Part shown: positions 1 through 8,280 of the stretch, piece by piece | Layout of the letters: every line of letters begins with the position of its first letter | Numbering within the stretch: the stretch's first letter is position 1 | Assembly: GCA_035654135.1 (NCBI GenBank) | Contig: DASRXN010000118.1 | Location: 1 to 38,967 of the forward strand | From: Fen-999 sp035654135 | GTDB taxonomy: Bacteria; Pseudomonadota; Gammaproteobacteria; Burkholderiales; Rhodocyclaceae | DNA length: 38,967 bases | Direction of reading: 5' to 3' | Position numbers and translations under genes: made by a program | The notes under the pieces: model-generated | Seen by the model: the letters and a program-made list of their open reading frames with translations, nothing else | The model's database searches: none | Told to the model about the DNA's origin: nothing

Positions 1-1
1 A

Positions 2-2224
2 GCCGCCAAGGAATTTCCGGACGACCTTTCCTTCCGCACTGCACTGAAGAACCACAAGGACATGGTGATCAATCGCCTACTAGCGGCGGCAGATGCCGAC
101 CAGGCAGCCGGACGTGATATGGCCCAGGCGACCTATGAACGGGTATTGAGACTGGATACAAGGAATGCCAGCGCCATTAACGGTATTCAGGCGATTGCAC
201 GCAGCAAGCAACACACGTTGCTGATCAATGATGCCAAGGCCATGCTCAAGCAAGGCAACACTGAAGGCGCCAAGGAAGCGTTACGGCAGGTACTTGCCGA
301 GAATCCCGATAACCAGGGGGCGAAGGAACTGCAACGCCAGATCAACGATCAGGCCACGCGAGTGCTGCTCGCTGAGCCGGCATTGATGACCAAGTTCAAG
401 AAACCCATCAATCTGCAGTTTCGCGATGCCAACCTGAAGATGGTGTTTGAGGCTCTGGCACGCACAAGCGGCATCAACATTCTGCTCGACAAGGATGTAC
501 GTCCCGATCTTAAAACATCCCTCTTCGTCAAAGATGTTTCTGTCGAAGACACCATTGATCTGATTCTTCTGCAGAATCAACTGGAAAAGAAGGTACTCAG
601 CGAAAACTCAGTCTTCATTTACCCCAATACACCCGCCAAGCAGAAAGACTTTCAGGATCTGAAAATCCGTAGTTTTCATCTTGTCAATGCGGATGCGAAG
701 CAGATGCTGACCATGATCAAGACCATCCTCAAGACCAAAGACATCTTCGTTCACGAGAAGACTAATTCAATTGTCATCCGGGATACACCGGATGCCATTC
801 GCTTGGCGGAAAAACTGATCGCAGACCAGGATGGCGCCGAGCCAGAAGTGATGCTGGAAGTCGAGGTGCTCGAGGTGACCCGATCGAGCCTGACCAACAT
901 CGGCATTCAATTCCCGGACCAGTTGGTACTGACCGCAAGCGGCCTGGCAACTGGCTCGACTGGAACTTCCTCGGCACTCACGCTGAACCAACTCAAGAAC
1001 ATCAACAGTGACCGGATTCTCACCAGCCCTCCGCTGGCAGTCGGATTCAATCTGCACATGGACCATGGCGATGTCAACATTCTCGCCAGTCCTCGCATAC
1101 GCGTACGTAACAAGGAAAAAGCCAAGATCATGATCGGCGACCGCGTCCCCGTGATCACCAATGCCGTCACCCCGGTCGCCACAGGTGCTCCTGTCGTCAC
1201 AGGAAATGTACAGTATCTTGATGTGGGTCTGAAGGTGGATGTTGAACCTACCATCAATTCCGACAACGAAGTGGCGATCAAGGTCTCCCTGGATGTCAGT
1301 TCGATTGCCAAGGAAGTACCAAATACAGTATCGGGCACACTGGCCTATCAGATCGGCACCCGCAACGCGACTACCGCCCTTCGCCTGAAGGATGGCGAAA
1401 CCCAGGTGCTGGCCGGGCTGATCAATGATCAGGATACTCATACTGCCAACGAAGTACCCATCCTCGGGCAGATCCCGATTCTAGGCAGGCTGTTTTCCAG
1501 CCATAAGAACGATGCAAGCAAGTCGGAAATCGTGCTTTCCATCACACCGCATATCGTCCGGCCGGCCCGCCTCCCAGAAGCCAGCGAGGTGGAGTATTGG
1601 TCAGGCACGGAAGCGACGATACGTGGATCTCCGGTCACCCTGAAACCGATAGGGAACATCGCGCTCAGCAGCAGTACCGTTCCCGTCTCTGGAGTGGCTC
1701 AACGAACAACCACTCCGCCGACGAAAACTACCGCTTCGCCTGCACGTCCGTTCCCTGCTCCACCCAGCAACACACCCTCGACGTCAGGCGCGTCGCAGAC
1801 CGCGGATCCGATGAGCCTGTCATGGACCGGGCCCAATCAGGCCAAAGTCGGCGATCGCATCAGCCTGACCCTGAGTTCCGCTTCGCCGCAGGCGGTTGGC
1901 AGCCTCGGCTTTCTTGTGAACTATGACGCCAACGTACTCAGGGTGCTGGATGCCAAGGAAGGCAACCTGCTCAGGAAGGGTGATCCATCCTCCGTTTTCA
2001 AGAAGGAACTGCAGCAGGAAAGTGGGCAGGTCGTGGTAGACCTGTCGAGCCAGGCAAAAAATGTAAATTTAGCATCTGGCACTGTGGTCACCCTCGCGTT
2101 CGAAGTACTTGCGGGGTCGCCGCAGACTCAGATCACGGTCAGCCGTATTACCACGGCAGGGCCCAGCGGCGACACCGTGCCAGTAACCGGTCCGGAACCC
2201 TTCTCTATCACACTGGCTCAGTAA
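2..2224 (+). CDS. Secretin (GspD/PilQ/MshL-like) with C-terminal cohesin-like domain, 5' partial
   Basis: Outer-membrane secretin channel of a type II secretion or type IV pilus-like machine. The reading frame is open from base 2, twenty codons before the first in-window ATG (62), so the true start lies upstream. Counting from that ATG: residues about 10-95 look like TPR repeats; about 110-185 form a secretin/TonB short N-terminal domain; an N1-type ring follows; about 330-510 are the secretin core with the diagnostic VPILGQIPILGRLF; a Pro/Thr/Ser linker follows; about 595-720 resemble a cohesin-type beta-sandwich (GDRISLTL, LGFLVNYDANVLRV). Three pseudopilin genes follow at short spacing, which supports a secretion or pilus operon. 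The cohesin-like tail is uncommon on classical GspD. I am sure of the secretin, but not whether it serves secretion, a pilus or DNA uptake, since the ATPase and platform genes would lie outside the window. Confidence 0.9.
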   Translation, partial: AAKEFPDDLSFRTALKNHKDMVINRLLAAADADQAAGRDMAQATYERVLRLDTRNASAINGIQAIARSKQHTLLINDAKAMLKQGNTEGAKEALRQVLAENPDNQGAKELQRQINDQATRVLLAEPALMTKFKKPINLQFRDANLKMVFEALARTSGINILLDKDVRPDLKTSLFVKDVSVEDTIDLILLQNQLEKKVLSENSVFIYPNTPAKQKDFQDLKIRSFHLVNADAKQMLTMIKTILKTKDIFVHEKTNSIVIRDTPDAIRLAEKLIADQDGAEPEVMLEVEVLEVTRSSLTNIGIQFPDQLVLTASGLATGSTGTSSALTLNQLKNINSDRILTSPPLAVGFNLHMDHGDVNILASPRIRVRNKEKAKIMIGDRVPVITNAVTPVATGAPVVTGNVQYLDVGLKVDVEPTINSDNEVAIKVSLDVSSIAKEVPNTVSGTLAYQIGTRNATTALRLKDGETQVLAGLINDQDTHTANEVPILGQIPILGRLFSSHKNDASKSEIVLSITPHIVRPARLPEASEVEYWSGTEATIRGSPVTLKPIGNIALSSSTVPVSGVAQRTTTPPTKTTASPARPFPAPPSNTPSTSGASQTADPMSLSWTGPNQAKVGDRISLTLSSASPQAVGSLGFLVNYDANVLRVLDAKEGNLLRKGDPSSVFKKELQQESGQVVVDLSSQAKNVNLASGTVVTLAFEVLAGSPQTQITVSRITTAGPSGDTVPVTGPEPFSITLAQ

Positions 2225-2231
2225 GCCCATT

Positions 2232-2717
2232 ATGCTTCGGCAACCCACTCCAGGCTTTACTTTGATCGAACTGGTGATCACGGTCGCCATTGTGGCCCTG
2301 ATCTCAACCGTGGCGGTGCCGCTGACAGAGTTGGCCTTGCAACGAAACAAGGAGCAGGAACTTCGCTGGAGCCTGCGCACCATCCGCACGGCCCTGGATG
2401 CCTATAAGAAAGCGGTGGACGAGGGCCGCATCATCGTAACCATGGACCAATCCGGCTATCCCCCCAGCCTGAAAACACTGGTGGAAGGTGTCTCTGACGC
2501 TCGTGACGTTGACGGTAAGAAGGACAAGATTTACTTCCTGCGCCGCATTCCCCGTGATCCGATGGATCCGGACATGACCAAAACGTCAGAGGATACCTGG
2601 GGCAAACGCAGTTATGCGAGCACAGCCGAATCGCCCCAGGATGGTGACGATGTCTACGACGTCTATTCCCTTTCCGCCGCCACTGGCATCAACGGTATTT
2701 CCTACAAAGATTGGTGA
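2232..2717 (+). CDS. GspG-like pseudopilin, type II secretion system protein
   Basis: Prepilin-like protein of 161 residues, presumably assembled in the inner membrane/periplasm into the pseudopilus that works with the upstream secretin. After a seven-residue leader it carries the prepilin peptidase site G-FTLIELVI, with Glu at mature position 5 and a hydrophobic N-terminal helix. The C-terminal half has GspG-like features: RRIPRDPMDP, a TWGKRSY stretch, and a terminal NGISYKDW resembling the end of major pseudopilins. It starts 7 nt after the secretin stop and ends inside the upstream region of the next pseudopilin, so all are probably co-transcribed. I infer a structural role in the pseudopilus; major versus minor subunit cannot be decided from sequence alone. 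Confidence 0.87.
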   Translation: MLRQPTPGFTLIELVITVAIVALISTVAVPLTELALQRNKEQELRWSLRTIRTALDAYKKAVDEGRIIVTMDQSGYPPSLKTLVEGVSDARDVDGKKDKIYFLRRIPRDPMDPDMTKTSEDTWGKRSYASTAESPQDGDDVYDVYSLSAATGINGISYKDW

Positions 2718-2725
2718 GGCCAACC

Positions 2726-3109
<384 letters not shown>

Positions 3110-3118
3110 AGGACGAGA

Positions 3119-3664
3119 ATGATGCGAACTCTTCCGCTAATGTTGCCGCATGGCTTCTCCTACATTGGCCTTCTGATTCTGATCGCCACCATGGAGGTCG
3201 CCTTCGCGACGACGGCCGACTTCTGGCACACAACCCGTCAACGTGAGAAAGAGGAAGAGTTGTTGTTCGCGGGTGACCAGATCCGCCTGGCCATTCAACA
3301 GTATTATCAAAAAACGCCAGGGAAAATTAAGCGATATCCCGTCAACCTTGACGATCTACTCAAGGACCCGAGATTTCCCAACACTCGTCGTTACCTCCGC
3401 AAGATTCCCACTGATCCAATGACCGGCGACGTCGACTGGGGGCTGGTACGGGGACCGGCGGGAGAAATCTACGGTGTACACAGCCGTTCAGAGGAAGAAC
3501 CAATCAAGAAAGGGAACTTCAGCCTCGAGGACGCGGCATTCGAAGGTCGCAAGAAATACTCGGAATGGCAATTTCTATTCTTCACGGGACAAGTCCAGCA
3601 GCAGAGTCCGCCCCAGACCACCGAAGCCGCCAAGCCGGTCCAGGGTTTAACGGCCAAACATTGA
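3119..3664 (+). CDS. Pseudopilin-like protein with degenerate prepilin motif
   Basis: Protein of 181 residues, third in the pseudopilin run and 9 nt after the second. Near the N terminus it has G-FSYIGLLILIA: the Gly of the prepilin peptidase site and the hydrophobic helix are kept, but the Glu normally at mature position 5 is Gly. The soluble part repeats the pseudopilin scheme (YPVNLDDLLKD, LRKIPTDPMTGD, WGLVRGPAGEIYGVHS) and has a basic/acidic helix rich in REKEEELL after the membrane segment. A C-terminal tail of about 30 residues is rich in Gln, Pro and Ala. Likely a minor pseudopilin or assembly partner. Two ATGs (3119, 3122) are equally usable. Confidence 0.8.
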   Translation: MMRTLPLMLPHGFSYIGLLILIATMEVAFATTADFWHTTRQREKEEELLFAGDQIRLAIQQYYQKTPGKIKRYPVNLDDLLKDPRFPNTRRYLRKIPTDPMTGDVDWGLVRGPAGEIYGVHSRSEEEPIKKGNFSLEDAAFEGRKKYSEWQFLFFTGQVQQQSPPQTTEAAKPVQGLTAKH

Positions 3665-3685
3665 ACTGAAAGCAAGGGGGCCATC

Positions 3686-4345
3686 ATGGCTGACAAGCAA
3701 CGCGTGCTGATCGTGGAAGACCACACCCTGCTGCGAGCCGGTCTTCGGGCGCTACTATCGGAAGATCCCAGGTTGGAAATCGTCGGCGAATCCGATAACG
3801 GACGCGATGCCATTTGCTCCATCAGCACGCTCAACCCTGACCTGATATTGATGGACCTCTCCATGCCCGGCATGAACGGCATCGAAGCTATCGCCGACAT
3901 CAAGCATCGCTACCCGGAGACACGGGTATTGGTACTCACCATCCACAAGACGGACGAGTACATCCAGGAAAGCCTCCGTGCAGGTGCCGACGGCTACATT
4001 CTGAAAGATGCCACCCATGACGAATTGCGCGTCGCCGTTCGCAGTGTCCTCAATGGCAAGATATACCTGAGCCCAGACATTTCATCTAACGTCATTAGCG
4101 GATATCTCGATAGTGCTCATTCCGATGGTAACGGCTCACGTTCATGGGATGCACTGACGCATCGAGAACGGGAAGTGCTCAAGCTCGTGGCTGAAGGTCA
4201 TACTAATAGACATATTGCAGATTTCCTCTGCCTGAGCGTGAAGACAGTCGAGAAGCACCGATCCAATCTGATGAAGAAACTGGACCTGCACAATGCTTCT
4301 ACCCTAACGGCCTATGCGATCGAGAAAGGTCTCGTCGTCAACTAG
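3686..4345 (+). CDS. NarL/FixJ-family response regulator with LuxR-type HTH
   Basis: Two-component response regulator of 219 residues. Residues 1-125 are a receiver domain with the acidic pair E11/D12, phospho-acceptor D57 (in LILMDLSMPG), T85 and K107 (GYILKDA). About residues 150-215 are a LuxR-type DNA-binding domain (LTHREREVLKLVAEGHTNRHIA, SVKTVEKHRSNLMKKL). An AAGGGGG ribosome-binding sequence precedes the ATG. No histidine kinase is adjacent, so it is an orphan here. It sits between the pseudopilin genes and the ExeA-like gene, so it may control this locus, perhaps through the 250-nt gap that follows; that is inference. Confidence 0.92.
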   Translation: MADKQRVLIVEDHTLLRAGLRALLSEDPRLEIVGESDNGRDAICSISTLNPDLILMDLSMPGMNGIEAIADIKHRYPETRVLVLTIHKTDEYIQESLRAGADGYILKDATHDELRVAVRSVLNGKIYLSPDISSNVISGYLDSAHSDGNGSRSWDALTHREREVLKLVAEGHTNRHIADFLCLSVKTVEKHRSNLMKKLDLHNASTLTAYAIEKGLVVN

Positions 4346-4597
4346 TAGTTAGTAAGTTTCTCCGATCCACGAAGGCTGACTTTCAAGATGTCGCCATAGG
4401 ATTCCGGTCTGTTCGAGCCGACGTTAGGCTTCATACGTCAAGCCTTCTACATCCAATTGCGTAGGGGGAATAAGGGGGCCACTGTATTCACCGGCGACGG
4501 CATTGCGACTAAATTGAATTCCAGTAGGGCCTCCAAGGTAGAAAACAATTGCAGATGCAAATTTTCGCAATAGCGCGGAAACAGGGGGTGGTACGGC
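4346..4597. other. 252-nt intergenic region with a G-rich motif
   Basis: No coding sequence is evident between the response regulator and the ExeA-like gene. The stretch is AT-richer than the genes around it. At 4461-4480 there are two G-runs in series, TAGGGGGAATAAGGGGG. No convincing sigma-70 promoter is visible: a TTGAAT at 4513-4518 has no well-spaced -10. The ExeA-like gene probably needs its own promoter here, and the G-rich element is a possible regulator-binding site. A strong ribosome-binding sequence (AGGGGGTG) lies 6-13 nt before the ATG at 4598. Confidence 0.35.
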
Positions 4598-6337
4598 ATG
4601 TACGAGGATTATTTCCGACTCAGGGAAACGCCTTTCTCGATCGTCCCCGACCCGCGCTTCCTTTACATGAGCAGCAGGCATCGGGAAGCGATTGCTCATT
4701 TGCTCTTTGGCGTGCGTGGAGAGGGCGGATTCGTGTTGCTGACAGGCGAGATCGGCACTGGCAAGACAACCTTGTGTCGTTGTCTGCTGGATCAGATCCA
4801 CGATCACTGCGACGTTGCCTACATCCTCAATCCAAGGATGGACATACGGGATCTGCTGATCACCATCTGCGAGGAATTCCATATCGACGTGGTAACCACC
4901 GCAATCAGCAGCAAGTCCTTGGTTGATGCCCTCAACAATCATCTGCTGCAGGCCAACGCGGCCGGTCGCCGCGCGGTCCTGATCATAGATGAAGCCCAGA
5001 ACCTGGCACCCGGCGTACTCGAGCAACTGCGCCTGTTAACCAATCTCGAGACCAGCACGCGCAAACTGCTGCAGATCATCCTGATCGGGCAACCGGAGTT
5101 GCAGGATTTGCTGGCCCGGGAAGATATGCGTCAAGTGGCCCAGCGCATCGTTGCACGTTTCCATCTCACCCATCTGCCCCGTGCCGAGATTGGTGCATAC
5201 GTCAAGCATCGCCTGCGGACATCCGGCACATTGGTGACGCTATTCCCGGACAAATTGATGGGCTATCTCTATCGACTCACTCGTGGGATCCCCCGAATCA
5301 TCAATCTCGTGTGCGATCGGGCATTGCTTGGGGCTTATGTCCAAGGTGGCCAGCAGGTCACCCGAAAGATCCTTCGCCAAGCGGCGAATGAAATCTTTGG
5401 CGTCCCGGATAGGACCTTTGCCAAGCATCGGCTAGGCTGGAGCCTGTCCTTCCTTGCTGTGGCCAGCATCTTCGTCGCTGGCGGAATTATTATCGCGCCA
5501 CAATGGGACACTGTCACATCGCAACTGACAGCTCGGTTCCCCATGGCTCTGGCCGCCTCCCCGCCATCGCTGCCCCAGGCGGCCATGCCCATGCCACTGC
5601 CGGCCGCTCCGGCGACGCCGGCCGACCCAATCAATCTGCCGGTCACGCCGCCAATAACAACTGCCACAACGGCCGTCGAAACACCATCGATGCCTGCGCA
5701 TCTCGAATGGCCAGACAATGCGCCGCGCGGCCTCAGCGAAAAACTGGCGTTCCGGGACCTGTTCCGGCATTTCGGGGTTGCTTATGAACCATTCACCAAT
5801 GTGCCACCCTGCAAGGTGGCAGCGACTGCCAGCATGCGCTGTTTTTCAGGCCATGGCGGCCTCGCCGATCTGCTGGGATACGACCAGCCTGCACTGCTGT
5901 TGATGAATGGGACAAGCAAGAGAAGCCCTTATTACATCGAACTCGAAGCGATCAAAGGGCCGTATGCGATTTTCAAGGTCGCTGGCGAAATGCGCCGAGT
6001 GCCCATTGCCGACATTTCGCCGACCTGGTCAGGCCATTATGTTTTGCTGTGGAAACCCCCATATGGCGTCACTACGCTGTCGCTTGGCAGTCGCGGCCCG
6101 GCAGTCTCGTGGCTTCGCCAGGGATTGGCCGAGGTATTGGGCGGTCATGCGGGAATTTCGGATACCTTTGACCGGGGCTTGCTCAAACAAGTCAAGATTT
6201 TTCAATTGTCCGAAGGCATCGCTCTCGACGGCGTGGCAGGAGCGCTGACCTTGGTGCGCCTCAGCAAGTATCTGGACAAGAGTATCCCCCGGTTGGTCGC
6301 GAAAGCGGAGTCCGTCCAAAGTGTCCTATATCCTTGA
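4598..6337 (+). CDS. gspA: ExeA/GspA-like AAA ATPase with peptidoglycan-binding domain
   Basis: Inner-membrane ATPase of 579 residues. The ExeA (GspA) family helps insert or assemble secretins through the peptidoglycan layer. Residues 1-270 are the cytoplasmic AAA domain, with the typical start MYEDYFRLRETPFSI, Walker A GEIGTGKT (50-57) and Walker B VLIIDEAQN (D131, E132). One transmembrane helix follows at about 280-300, then a Pro/Ala-rich periplasmic linker. About 385-480 form a GspA-type periplasmic domain and about 490-560 a peptidoglycan-binding repeat (LGSRGPAVSWLRQGL). The next gene, gspB, overlaps the last 17 nt, so the two are translationally coupled, as expected for a GspA-GspB pair. 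The nearby secretin fits as its substrate. Confidence 0.9.
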   Translation: MYEDYFRLRETPFSIVPDPRFLYMSSRHREAIAHLLFGVRGEGGFVLLTGEIGTGKTTLCRCLLDQIHDHCDVAYILNPRMDIRDLLITICEEFHIDVVTTAISSKSLVDALNNHLLQANAAGRRAVLIIDEAQNLAPGVLEQLRLLTNLETSTRKLLQIILIGQPELQDLLAREDMRQVAQRIVARFHLTHLPRAEIGAYVKHRLRTSGTLVTLFPDKLMGYLYRLTRGIPRIINLVCDRALLGAYVQGGQQVTRKILRQAANEIFGVPDRTFAKHRLGWSLSFLAVASIFVAGGIIIAPQWDTVTSQLTARFPMALAASPPSLPQAAMPMPLPAAPATPADPINLPVTPPITTATTAVETPSMPAHLEWPDNAPRGLSEKLAFRDLFRHFGVAYEPFTNVPPCKVAATASMRCFSGHGGLADLLGYDQPALLLMNGTSKRSPYYIELEAIKGPYAIFKVAGEMRRVPIADISPTWSGHYVLLWKPPYGVTTLSLGSRGPAVSWLRQGLAEVLGGHAGISDTFDRGLLKQVKIFQLSEGIALDGVAGALTLVRLSKYLDKSIPRLVAKAESVQSVLYP

Positions 6338-7037
6338 AGCCCTGAAGATGTCGGAGCAAAGCCGGCAGCAGCGTACTGCGTCGGCACAGTATTCATTGCT
6401 GCCCATGGTAGATACGGGTACAGAGACATGGGGTCACCGGCATCGTTATTGGGTAGTCGCGGCGCTTGCGCTCAATGGTTTGGCGCTCGCAATTTTGTTG
6501 CGTCCAGTGGCGATCGAAACCGTTCAGACGGGAATGACCTCTCAAAAAGTGCTGACTGACGTTGTGTCACCCGCCAGTGTTTCGGATTCAATGTCGACTG
6601 TGGCTTCTGCAATGACACCCGTGCCGGCAATCCCGGCTGCCGCAATATCGCCCGAGGTTCCGATACGCGCATCCGGCACGGCGCGTCCATCAGCCTCACC
6701 CCCACCTGAACAGGCATTGGGTACCGTGTCCAATAACCAGGCCCGAACAGCGAGACTGCCAGCCAATCGTACCCATACAACCATCCAGAGCAGTCCCACA
6801 ACCAGCGAGCCAGCACAGACCGAACCAACTCCGTCCGCAGGCATCCCGGCCAGCATCCAGAAACAATTGCCACCGATAACCGTGGCGGGAATCATTCACG
6901 ATGGCGCCAACAATCTGGTGATCGTGAACGACAAGCTATTGCATGAAGGCGATGAAGTGTCGCCGGGACTGAAACTGGAAAAAATTCGCGATAGCAGCGT
7001 CGAATTAAGCTTCAAAGGGTACCGATTCGAGCGTTAA
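6321..7037 (+). CDS. gspB: GspB-like type II secretion assembly protein
   Basis: Bitopic inner-membrane protein of 238 residues, partner of GspA/ExeA in secretin assembly. The start MSYILEALKMSEQ is the conserved N-terminal signature of GspB/ExeB proteins. A transmembrane helix lies at about 42-60 (VVAALALNGLALAILL), followed by a long Pro/Ser/Thr-rich periplasmic linker. The C-terminal GspB domain spans about 175-238 (PPITVAGIIHDGANNLVIVNDKLLHEGDEV). It overlaps gspA by 17 nt. It is the last gene of the secretion locus, and base composition shifts to higher GC immediately downstream. Confidence 0.9.
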   Translation: MSYILEALKMSEQSRQQRTASAQYSLLPMVDTGTETWGHRHRYWVVAALALNGLALAILLRPVAIETVQTGMTSQKVLTDVVSPASVSDSMSTVASAMTPVPAIPAAAISPEVPIRASGTARPSASPPPEQALGTVSNNQARTARLPANRTHTTIQSSPTTSEPAQTEPTPSAGIPASIQKQLPPITVAGIIHDGANNLVIVNDKLLHEGDEVSPGLKLEKIRDSSVELSFKGYRFER

Positions 7038-7122
7038 GGCCTGTACCTTAGGCAAGCAAGTACCTGAACCTGGGCGCGATTCCAGGGTAAGAACAGAAGA
7101 CACCTTTAGGAGACAATGAGGA

Positions 7123-7542
7123 CTACTTGACGCGGGTCAGGTGCGGGCGGCCGGTAGGTGGTGTGGTTGGCGGTTCATCCGGGGTTTCCAACGTAACCGG
7201 TACTTCATTCGGTTGGTCCGGTGTTTCTTCAGGAGGAGTGGCTGCTTCGAAAGCCATTCCCTGCCCGTTTTCCTTTGCGTACATCGCCGCCACGGCATTG
7301 ATCGGGACGACAACCGGGAAAGCGACGCCATTGAATCTGGCCTGGAAAGTGATCTCTTCGTTGCCCATGAGCAACTGGTTGGTCGCATCCGGACCGATGT
7401 TGAGCACTATCTGGCCGTCCCTGACGAATTCTCGCGGCACACGGGTACGTGGACCGACCGTCACTGTCATATAAGGCGTAAGGCCCTGATCGACGCACCA
7501 TTCGAAAATGGCGCGCACGAAATAGGGCTTGGTGGAAACCAT
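7123..7542 (-). CDS. sspB: ClpXP protease specificity-enhancing factor SspB
   Basis: SspB of 139 residues, the adaptor that delivers ssrA-tagged and other substrates to ClpXP in the cytoplasm. The N-terminal dimerisation and peptide-binding domain (about 1-105) shows the family pattern: TKPYFVRAIFEWC, VPREFVRDGQIVLNI, ITFQARFNGVAFPV, VPINAVAAMYAKENGQGM. The remaining acidic, Pro/Thr-rich tail ends in TRVK, a likely ClpX-contacting segment. It follows sspA at 38 nt on the same strand, the standard sspA-sspB arrangement. No strong terminator is visible in the 85 nt between it and the convergent gspB. Confidence 0.95.
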   Translation of the reverse strand: MVSTKPYFVRAIFEWCVDQGLTPYMTVTVGPRTRVPREFVRDGQIVLNIGPDATNQLLMGNEEITFQARFNGVAFPVVVPINAVAAMYAKENGQGMAFEAATPPEETPDQPNEVPVTLETPDEPPTTPPTGRPHLTRVK

Positions 7543-7580
7543 AATGCTTCAGGTGTTGCGGCAGTAGCCAGCGACGCTGG

Positions 7581-8177
7581 TTAGCGACGCATCACCTTTT
7601 CGGACGGCGTCAAAGCGTCGATGAAACCCTGGCGGGAGAAGATCCGCTCGGCATATTTCATCAGCGGTGCCGCTGTTTTTGGCAGTTCGATGCCATAGTG
7701 GTCGAGTCGCCAGAGCAACGGCGCCAGCGCGACGTCGAGCATGGAAAAATCATCGCCCAGCATGTGCTTCTGCTTGGCGAACATGGGCGCCAGTTCGGTC
7801 AGGCGATCGCGCACGTGCGCCCGCGACTTGTCGGCCGACTTGGCGTTCTTTTCCAGCGCGTCGATATGGCCGAACAACTCATGCTCCATCGTAAACAACA
7901 GCTGGCGGGCACGGGCACGCGTCTGCGGGTCCGGCGGCATCAACTGCGGATGCGGGAAACGCTCGTCGATGTACTCGTTGATGATGTTCGCTTCGTAGAG
8001 CACCAGATCACGATCAACCAGCACTGGCACGCGGTTGTACGGGTTGATGACAGCGATGTCTTCCGGCTTGTTGAAGAGATCGACATCAATCACCTGGAAG
8101 TCCATCTGCTTTTCGTACAAGACGATCCGACAGCGATGGCTGAACGGGCAGGTGGTACCCGAGTACAAATTCATCAT
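7581..8177 (-). CDS. sspA: Stringent starvation protein A (GST-fold, RNA polymerase-associated)
   Basis: SspA of 198 residues binds RNA polymerase and has a glutathione-S-transferase fold. The thioredoxin-like N-terminal half contains LYSGTTCPFSHRCRIVL, VIDVDLFNKPEDI and NPYNRVPVLVDRDLVLYE; the helical C-terminal half includes INEYIDERFPHPQLMPPDP. I start it at 8177 (MMNLYSG) because that matches the family N terminus. The frame stays open to an ATG at 8279 just after petC, and the extra 34 residues resemble no SspA sequence I know. It lies between petC and sspB on the same strand, so pet-ssp read-through is likely. Confidence 0.93.
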   Translation of the reverse strand: MMNLYSGTTCPFSHRCRIVLYEKQMDFQVIDVDLFNKPEDIAVINPYNRVPVLVDRDLVLYEANIINEYIDERFPHPQLMPPDPQTRARARQLLFTMEHELFGHIDALEKNAKSADKSRAHVRDRLTELAPMFAKQKHMLGDDFSMLDVALAPLLWRLDHYGIELPKTAAPLMKYAERIFSRQGFIDALTPSEKVMRR

Positions 8178-8280
8178 GGCACTCGTACCCCACGAATAGT
8201 CGGCGTCACGCACCACCTTGCGAACAAGTGGTGCGCTCATTTCACGATGCCCCATATGCAGCATTTTCGGTATCGACAAG

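Noticed and set aside
7038..7122. Terminator between convergent gspB and sspB
   Set aside because: Only a weak CCTGG/CCAGG pairing near 7071-7087 without a T-run; not enough to call.
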